64,000 bases of DNA from Alteromonas portus (GTDB lineage: Bacteria > Pseudomonadota > Gammaproteobacteria > Enterobacterales > Alteromonadaceae): positions 1 to 64,000 of the forward strand of contig NZ_SWCO01000008.1 of NCBI RefSeq assembly GCF_005117025.1, written 5' to 3'. Under the pieces are notes generated by a model. It made no database searches. It saw nothing but the letters and a program-made list of their open reading frames with translations, and was not told the origin of the DNA. Below, in pieces: positions 58,324-64,000 of the stretch (the first letter of the stretch is position 1; each line of letters starts with the position of its first letter). A program made the position numbers and the translations under genes.

Positions 58324-59061
58324 TTATAGAAATGTTCTGATTTTTTTTGCAATACTCACCGCCCCTTTAGTATCACCATGTACACACAGAGAATCCGCTT
58401 CTATTGCAAGTGTTGCTCCCGAAGCTGTGGTTACCGTACCCGACGATATAAGTTGTTTAGCTTGAAGTAGTGCGTCGCTCTCGCTTAATACGGCACCTTC
58501 AAGTAAGCGGGATTGTAGCAAACCTTCATCGGTATAACGCCTGTCTGAAAATGCTTCAAAATACAACGGCAGTCCCCACTCTTGCGCAGCGTCTTTAAGC
58601 GCCGCATTGTGCGAAGTAGCCTGCACCATTAACGCAAGGGGCGAATCTGAATGCTGCGTATTTATTTCAGCGATGCTTTGCATGACTGTGCGCATGACTG
58701 CAGTATCTTTCATCATGTCGTTGTAAAGCGCACCATGAGGTTTCACATAGCTCACTTTAGCTCCGCAAATTTTTGCCATCCCACTTAACGCGCTTACTTG
58801 ATATTGAATCATAGCGCTAAGTTCATCGGCAGCAATCGCCATACTTCTGCGGCCAAAGCCCTGTAAGTCTGGATAGGCTGGATGTGCTCCTATGACCACG
58901 TCATGTTGTTTAGCTGACAGAATAGCCTGCTTCATGACTAATGGATCACCCGCATGAAAACCACATGCAATGTTGGCCTGATCAATTTCTGCCATAATGG
59001 CCGATTCCACCGGCATAGACCATGCGCCAAAACTCTCACCTAAATCGCAATTTAACTTCAT
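58324..59061 (-). CDS. pxpA: 5-oxoprolinase subunit PxpA
   Basis: LamB/YcsF family subunit of 5-oxoprolinase, 245 aa. MKLNCDLGESFGAWSMP, then DQANIACGFHAGDPLVMKQAI with the metal-site CGFHAGDP, IGAHPAYPDLQGFGRRSM and SYVKPHGALYNDM, the complete set of family motifs. It works with PxpB and PxpC in the cytosol. First gene of the unit. It lies 32 bases from the divergent CvfB-like frame, so their promoters share a short region. Confidence 0.95.
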   Translation of the reverse strand: MKLNCDLGESFGAWSMPVESAIMAEIDQANIACGFHAGDPLVMKQAILSAKQHDVVIGAHPAYPDLQGFGRRSMAIAADELSAMIQYQVSALSGMAKICGAKVSYVKPHGALYNDMMKDTAVMRTVMQSIAEINTQHSDSPLALMVQATSHNAALKDAAQEWGLPLYFEAFSDRRYTDEGLLQSRLLEGAVLSESDALLQAKQLISSGTVTTASGATLAIEADSLCVHGDTKGAVSIAKKIRTFL

Positions 59062-59126
59062 AATGGTTTAGCTCTTACGTTCATTCCAGTATCATGTTAC
59101 CTGTTCTTTTTAAAAAGTCAGTGCTG

Positions 59127-60011
59127 ATGATAAATATTGGAAAAATTAATACATTACGCGTCGTAGCCCAATACCCTTTTGGCTACGCTTTAGCGCCACT
59201 TGTCGAAAACAACGACGAAAACGACTGCGTAATAGAAATAGATGATGCTGAAGAGCTGCAAACTGTGACCCTTGCGATTGACGAAGTAGAAACTTCGCTT
59301 ACCGAAGGCCAGCAGGTAGATGTATTTGTAGCCACAGATCAGCGCGGCGATCTTTATGCCACCATGAAGAAACCTTTGATTCAAGTTGGTGAAACTAAAG
59401 TACTTAAAGCAGTATCTGCCACTAACTTTGGTGCATTTTTCGATTGGGGCTTAGACAACGACCTTTTAGTGCCTAACGACTTCCAAGCTCAACCTGTTAA
59501 TCCAGGTATGTACTATGTTGTTCACACCTTTTTTGATGATAAAACTCAGCGTATTTTAGGTGCTACCAAGCTCCACTATTTTCTAAAGGAAAGTAGCGCC
59601 TACCTCAACGAGGGCGACACAGTGCAATGCTTGGTTTATGCCAAAACTGATTTAGGTTTTAAGGTAGTTATCAATGAAAAAAGCTTAGGTCTTATTTTCC
59701 ATAGCGATGCCTTTAAGCCGCTTAAAGTCGGGCAAGCTACTGAAGGGGTAATTAAAACCATTCGTGACGACGGCAAAGTGGATGTAGCCCTTCAGCGCAT
59801 AGACAAAGGTGGCCGTGATGCACTTCAACAAGCCATTTTGGATGATTTGGAAGCCCACGGTGGGATTTCTACGCTAACAGATAAGAGTGCGCCAGAAGCC
59901 ATTTACTCTCATTTTAACGTGAGTAAGGCGGCGTATAAAAAAGCGTTAGGGGCGCTATATAAGCAAAAGAAAATCACGCTTAGCCCAGATGCAGTTCGCC
60001 TTAACAAATAA
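59127..60011 (+). CDS. CvfB-like S1 RNA-binding protein
   Basis: CvfB/YitL family protein, 294 aa from ATG 59127 (MINIGKINTLRVV); an upstream frame from 59094 is less likely. Three S1-type modules are suggested: residues about 1-65, then ETKVLKAVSATNFGAFFDWGLDNDLLVPNDFQ, then GDTVQCLVYAKTDLGFKVVINEKSLGLIFHSD with further S1-like repeats, followed by a winged-helix tail AIYSHFNVSKAAYKKALGALYKQKKITL. Members bind RNA and affect virulence and stress genes in other bacteria. Target RNAs here are not identifiable. Confidence 0.9.
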   Translation: MINIGKINTLRVVAQYPFGYALAPLVENNDENDCVIEIDDAEELQTVTLAIDEVETSLTEGQQVDVFVATDQRGDLYATMKKPLIQVGETKVLKAVSATNFGAFFDWGLDNDLLVPNDFQAQPVNPGMYYVVHTFFDDKTQRILGATKLHYFLKESSAYLNEGDTVQCLVYAKTDLGFKVVINEKSLGLIFHSDAFKPLKVGQATEGVIKTIRDDGKVDVALQRIDKGGRDALQQAILDDLEAHGGISTLTDKSAPEAIYSHFNVSKAAYKKALGALYKQKKITLSPDAVRLNK

Positions 60012-60096
60012 ACGCACATGTTACAGCTGCATTGAAGCGCTAAACTAGCCTGTCTTGCAGCTTCCTTTTTTTATTCTTATGACATTAGGACAAACA

Positions 60097-60489
60097 ATGA
60101 AAGCACGTGTTTCTTGGGACCAAGATTTAACGTTTACCGGTACAACAGACAGTGGATATAAAACGGTAATGGACGGCAGCGGTAAGGCCGTGTCACCAAT
60201 GGAATCAGTACTATTAGCAGTTGGTGCGTGTTCAAGTATTGACGTGGTAGACATTCTTAAAAAAGGCCGCTTTAACATTGAAGCCTGTAATTGTGAGTTG
60301 GAAGCTGAACGCGCTGAAGAGCCGCCTCGAGTATTTACTAAAATTCACGCGCATTACACGGTGTCAGGCGAAGGCATTAGTGAAAAGGCCCTTGCTCGTG
60401 CTGTGCAGCTTTCTGCAGAAAAATACTGTTCCGTCATGCTAATGCTAACGGGAAATGTAGAGATCACTACAAGCTATACTTTGGTTTAA
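60097..60489 (+). CDS. OsmC-family peroxiredoxin-like protein, 130 aa
   Basis: OsmC/YhfA-type thiol peroxidase fold. MKARVSWDQDLTFTGTTDSG at the start; the two expected cysteines are in MESVLLAVGACSSIDVVDIL (peroxidatic, about Cys 48) and SAEKYCSVMLML (resolving, about Cys 110). ATG 60097 is chosen with AGGA six bases upstream; an upstream in-frame start at 60055 adds a leader MQLPFFILMTLGQT with no family match. It detoxifies organic peroxides or may bind fatty acids. Monocistronic, terminator after it. Confidence 0.9.
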   Translation: MKARVSWDQDLTFTGTTDSGYKTVMDGSGKAVSPMESVLLAVGACSSIDVVDILKKGRFNIEACNCELEAERAEEPPRVFTKIHAHYTVSGEGISEKALARAVQLSAEKYCSVMLMLTGNVEITTSYTLV

Positions 60490-60542
60490 TAAACTATAGT
60501 AGAAACAACCTCTTTTTAGTGATTCTCGCTAAGCATTAGTAT

Positions 60543-60572
60543 AAAAAGCCAACCGTTTAGGTTGGCTTTTTC
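60543..60572 (+). terminator. OsmC-family gene terminator
   Basis: AAAAAGCCAAC, CGTTTAG, GTTGGCTTTTTC: perfect 10-pair stem with a T-run, 54 bases after the stop. Confidence 0.9.
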
Positions 60573-60702
60573 GTAGACACCGTTTGTTACAATCGTAAGC
60601 CCATGAAATATAAAACAATTAACATTAGTTAACATCTTTGGCATATTAGCTGCTGTATGTGGTCATTATTATATAACGACAATTACGTTAGGGTTATTGA
60701 CC

Positions 60703-61836
60703 ATGGAAACTACAACGCGCAGCAACACCTCTTTTGCACCAATACGTTCTTTATTACCGTTTTCGCCAACATCACTCAAATTACTTGTTGGAAGCGGTAT
60801 TGTTGCCCTCACTCTCTCGATGACAGCATGTTCCGATGCCGATGCTGTTAACGACCAAGCCAATACCACTGAAGTCGAAGAAACCGTTTTTGCTATTCCC
60901 GTTGAAACCCAAACCATTGTTACCGGCGACATTACGTCTACTTACGATACAACCGCTATTTTAGAAGCTCGTGAAGAGGCATTTGTGGTTGCGCGAGCAT
61001 CTGGAATTATCGAAGAAATCTTCGTAGAAGAAGGTGATTATGTTGAAAAAGGCCAGGTACTGGCACAGCTTGATAAGCGCCGCTACGAGCTGAACTTATC
61101 AAAAGCACAGGCTGATTTAGCTGGTATTGAAAGCGAACTAGAAAAGGTCAACAAAGTCTATTCTAAAAAGCTTATCAGCGATGACACTTACGACAAGCTC
61201 ACTTCGCAATTTGAATCAGCAAAAGCATCTGTACGCTTGGCTGAACTTGATTTGAAAGAAGCAACGATCACGGCACCAATTGATGGATACATTGCAGAAA
61301 GGAATGCCAAGGTAGGTAACCTGACTGAATCGTTCCAACGGGAGAGAATGTTTCATATCGTTCAGCAGCGCAATCTGCAAGGCATTGTGTATTTACCCGA
61401 AAACGAGCTGCCTAACGTGGTCATTGGGCAAGGCGCTAAGTTGACAGTTGCGGCCTTAGGCGACAGAACGATTACAGCCAACGTAGAGCGTATTAGCCCG
61501 GTTATCGACGCGACCACCGGCACGTTCAAAGTAACGTTAAAAGTACCTAACGAAGATAACAAACTAAAAGCCGGCATGTTTACCGATGTATCGCTTGAAT
61601 ATGCTACCCATGCAAACGCTACATTATTACCCCGCAGAGCGCTGGTTACCATCGATAACAACCACAGCGTGTTCGTTGTCGATAATGGCAAAGTTAAAAA
61701 AGTTGATATTTCTACTGGCTTTGAAAACAACGAAGTAATCGAAGTTACCCATGGTTTAAGCGGCAATGAAGAAGTGGTTACTGCAGGCCACCAAAATTTG
61801 AAAGACAGCGCCCCTGTTGAAGTAGTAAACAGCTAA
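60703..61836 (+). CDS. RND efflux periplasmic adaptor, lipoprotein type
   Basis: HlyD/AcrA-family adaptor, 377 aa from ATG 60703 (in-frame TTG 60697 just before). The N-terminus has a hydrophobic segment ending in the lipobox SMTAC (Cys about residue 46), so it is probably anchored by lipid. Lipoyl half-motifs are AREEAFVVARASGIIEEIFVEEGDYVEKGQVLAQLDKRRY and ITAPIDGYIAERNAKVGNL around a coiled-coil hairpin (about residues 125-185). Pairs with the permease that starts 26 bases downstream. Different in sequence from the adaptor at 44706-45938, so it belongs to a second pump. Confidence 0.93.
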   Translation: METTTRSNTSFAPIRSLLPFSPTSLKLLVGSGIVALTLSMTACSDADAVNDQANTTEVEETVFAIPVETQTIVTGDITSTYDTTAILEAREEAFVVARASGIIEEIFVEEGDYVEKGQVLAQLDKRRYELNLSKAQADLAGIESELEKVNKVYSKKLISDDTYDKLTSQFESAKASVRLAELDLKEATITAPIDGYIAERNAKVGNLTESFQRERMFHIVQQRNLQGIVYLPENELPNVVIGQGAKLTVAALGDRTITANVERISPVIDATTGTFKVTLKVPNEDNKLKAGMFTDVSLEYATHANATLLPRRALVTIDNNHSVFVVDNGKVKKVDISTGFENNEVIEVTHGLSGNEEVVTAGHQNLKDSAPVEVVNS

Positions 61837-61861
61837 TTCGGCCCAACAAGGAATTCACACA

Positions 61862-64000
61862 ATGCGTATTGTAGATATTGCTGTAAAGCGCCCTGTTGCC
61901 GTTAGTATGTTCACTTTTGCGGTATTGCTCTTTGGTATGATGTCGTTAGGCAGACTGTCGGTTAACCTACTGCCTGACTTATCTTACCCTACTCTCACCA
62001 TTCGCACCGACTACGACGGTGCAGCGCCAGGCGAAGTCGAACAACTGGTTTCAAAGCCCATTGAAGAAGCCATTGGTGTAGTGAAAGGTGTACGTAAAGT
62101 CACGTCCACATCGCGAGCAGGACAGTCTGACGTGGTGCTTTCGTTTGCATGGGGTACTGACATGGATTTCGCGAGTTTAGAAGTACGCGAAAAACTTGAT
62201 GTATTGCAGCTTCCCCTTGATATAGAAAAGCCAAGACTCCTTCGTTTTAACCCAAGTCTAGACCCGGTAATTAAACTGGGGCTGACGGCACAAAGCGATA
62301 CGTCAAGTTTAAGCGTAGCGCAAATGAAGCGATTACGTTTATATGCCGAACAGCAAGTAAAACGAGCGCTAGAGTCAGTAGAGGGTGTGGCAGCCGTGCG
62401 TGTTGGCGGTGGTTTAGAAAACGAGATTCACATTCTTATCGACCAGCAGAAAGCCAGTCAACTGTCTATTCCCATTACCCGCATTGTTGACCGGGTAAGT
62501 GCTGAAAACATCAACGCGGCGGGCGGTCGAATTGATAACGCAGCCCAGGCGTTTTTGGTCAGAACCTTAAATCAGTTTGAAACACTTAGCGATATCGAAA
62601 ACCTCTTCATTGGGCGTTTTGAAGGCAGAAACATTCAACTTAAAGACGTGGCTACAGTTGAAAGTGCCTATAAAGATCGTGATGTGGTAACGCGCTTTAA
62701 CGGCAATGAAGGTATTGAAATTGCCATTTATAAAGAAGGCGATGCTAACGCCGTTAACGTTGCGCAAAAAGTGGCTAGCCGGTTAAATGAGGTCAACAAC
62801 AACCTGCCTTCAACCTACACGCTTAGCGAAATTTATGACCAAAGCGTGTTCATTAAGCAAGCTATAGATAACGTGAAATCAGCGGCAGTGATGGGCGGTA
62901 TTTTAGCTATGTTAGTGCTGTATCTCTTTCTTAAAGACTTCTGGGCTACCGTTATTATCTCGGTTTCTATTCCGGTATCAGTAATTGCTACCTTCAACTT
63001 GATGTATGCCAACGACATAAGCTTAAACATGATGAGCTTAGGTGGAATCGCACTTGCTGTTGGCTTGTTAGTAGACAACAGCATTGTTGTGCTTGAAAAC
63101 ATAGACCGTCACAAAAAGTTAAAAACGGCTGGAAGTGACAACGCTACAGCTAATGAAAACTCAAGAGCTGAAAACACTAAAGCAGAGGATTCCGCCGCCA
63201 GTGAAGGCACAAAAGAAGTCTCTGGCGCAATTGTGGCTTCGACACTGACCACTATGGCCGTGTTTGTGCCGCTAATATTTGTAGAAGGTATTGCAGGTCA
63301 GCTGTTTAAAGACCAAGCGTTGACCGTGTCGTTCGCTTTAGCAGCATCGCTTGTTGTTGCGCTCACACTTATCCCTGCAATGGCACATAAGAAGAAAAAG
63401 CAACAGCTTGATCACGAAGATGTGTTCACTACACCAGCGCCTCCCCCTCCTACGTCAACGTTTGGCAAAGTTATGTATTACATTACCCTGCCTATTCGTT
63501 GGGTATTCAGACTTATCTTTGTATTTTTACCTGCGGCTTTGGTCACCTTGGTGATAGGTGCATGGCATATCTTCAGCAAATTACTGAGCGTTGCCTTTAA
63601 ACCACTTATTTGGGTATTTAATAAAGCGTTTGACCTTCTCGCTTCTGCCTATGAAAAACTGCTACGTATAAGCCTTCGCGCAAAAGCGCTGGTACTAGCC
63701 ATTGCCTTTGTACTTGCGGCGGGCGCGGTGTTGCTGATACCGAGATTGGGCATGGAACTTATCCCAACCCTATCACAAGGAGAATTCTCGGTAGAAGTGT
63801 CCCTTCCTGCGGGTTCGCCACTAGCGCGTACTGACGCTATTATCAGCGAGCTTGCTGCGGTTGCAGTAAATAACAATGATGGCGGCGAAACCAAGGTGCT
63901 TCGCACGTATGCCATGTCTGGTACGGGTAGCCTTATAAGCGCCGCGCCTAATCAGGGTGGCGATCATTGGGGCCGCTTAAACATTGTCATGCAGCCTACG
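61862..64000 (+). CDS. RND efflux permease, 3' end outside window
   Basis: Inner-membrane transporter of the RND superfamily; the first 713 codons are visible, open to the window edge. N-terminal MRIVDIAVKRPVAVSMFTFAV and LPDLSYPTLTIRTDYDGAAPGEVEQLVSKPIEEAIG match the HAE/CzcA-like pattern. Helix 4 has AVGLLVDNSIVVLENIDRHKK. Two insertions are unusual: a polar stretch of about 30 residues between helices 4 and 5 (TAGSDNATANENSRAENTKA...), and about 80 residues with extra hydrophobic segments after the first-half helices (positions about 63400-63640). Adaptor gene directly upstream; probable operon. Confidence 0.92.
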   Translation, partial: MRIVDIAVKRPVAVSMFTFAVLLFGMMSLGRLSVNLLPDLSYPTLTIRTDYDGAAPGEVEQLVSKPIEEAIGVVKGVRKVTSTSRAGQSDVVLSFAWGTDMDFASLEVREKLDVLQLPLDIEKPRLLRFNPSLDPVIKLGLTAQSDTSSLSVAQMKRLRLYAEQQVKRALESVEGVAAVRVGGGLENEIHILIDQQKASQLSIPITRIVDRVSAENINAAGGRIDNAAQAFLVRTLNQFETLSDIENLFIGRFEGRNIQLKDVATVESAYKDRDVVTRFNGNEGIEIAIYKEGDANAVNVAQKVASRLNEVNNNLPSTYTLSEIYDQSVFIKQAIDNVKSAAVMGGILAMLVLYLFLKDFWATVIISVSIPVSVIATFNLMYANDISLNMMSLGGIALAVGLLVDNSIVVLENIDRHKKLKTAGSDNATANENSRAENTKAEDSAASEGTKEVSGAIVASTLTTMAVFVPLIFVEGIAGQLFKDQALTVSFALAASLVVALTLIPAMAHKKKKQQLDHEDVFTTPAPPPPTSTFGKVMYYITLPIRWVFRLIFVFLPAALVTLVIGAWHIFSKLLSVAFKPLIWVFNKAFDLLASAYEKLLRISLRAKALVLAIAFVLAAGAVLLIPRLGMELIPTLSQGEFSVEVSLPAGSPLARTDAIISELAAVAVNNNDGGETKVLRTYAMSGTGSLISAAPNQGGDHWGRLNIVMQPT

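Noticed and set aside
61362..61766. 134-codon frame antisense to the RND adaptor
   Set aside because: Fully inside a conserved gene and without recognisable domains; codon bias explains the open frame.

Overview
The window reads as chromosome from a marine gammaproteobacterium, most probably Alteromonas or a close relative. This is inferred from gene content and moderate GC: TonB receptor, secreted S9 and S46 peptidases, rhombosortase, the YbfF/DUF2788/flavodoxin/Fur order, etfBA beside ETF-QO, and RND pumps. No rRNA, tRNA or CRISPR array was recognised.

Region 1 (1 to about 9.9 kb) is an integron gene-cassette array. Small genes, all on the + strand, alternate with imperfect-palindrome recombination sites (attC). 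These typically run from an inverse core such as RYATAAC to a core such as GTTAYRY, with a GC-rich hairpin between. Most products are small membrane or exported proteins of unknown function. The recognisable ones are a cupin, a 5'-damaged GNAT acetyltransferase, a DinB-like protein and an HEAGH-type membrane metallopeptidase. No integrase lies in the window; the orientation predicts it to the left. The attC sites decay from left to right.

The first complete attC is split by an IS110-group insertion sequence (428-1632). Its upstream non-coding end can be read as a bridge RNA: hairpins and two guide loops, one matching the element's own ends and the other matching the attC inverse-core region into which it is inserted. 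This is the most interesting system in the window: an RNA-guided transposable element apparently programmed against integron recombination sites.

Region 2 (10.3-13.3 kb) holds small conserved genes: a lipoprotein, YjbR-like, DUF3703 overlapping PhzF-like, and DUF4177-like. Region 3 (13.4-31.5 kb) is mainly peptide, amino-acid and redox metabolism: gamma-glutamyltransferase, enoyl-CoA hydratase, rhombosortase, S9 peptidase, glutathione peroxidase-like, azoreductase, a DUF4397/CHRD repeat lipoprotein, a Cys/Met PLP enzyme, acyltransferase, NRDE protein, aromatic aminotransferase and an S46 dipeptidyl-peptidase. A small gene bracketed by six copies of a GGGGTCAGAGTAC repeat follows.

Region 4 (31.5-46 kb) carries an acyl-CoA dehydrogenase with two SDR enzymes, divergent from an AraC/DJ-1 regulator, then a TonB receptor, a prolyl oligopeptidase and an RND pump with its adaptor. 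Region 5 (46-64 kb) carries etfBA divergent from ETF-QO with two LiuR-like palindromes between them, an H-NS-like protein, ybfF-DUF2788-fldA, a chemoreceptor, fur, a 5-oxoprolinase operon (pxpABC plus a D-amino-acid-transaminase-like gene), a CvfB-like protein, an OsmC-like protein and a second RND system cut by the window end. Well-formed stem-loop terminators mark most transcription-unit ends from 13.3 kb onward.
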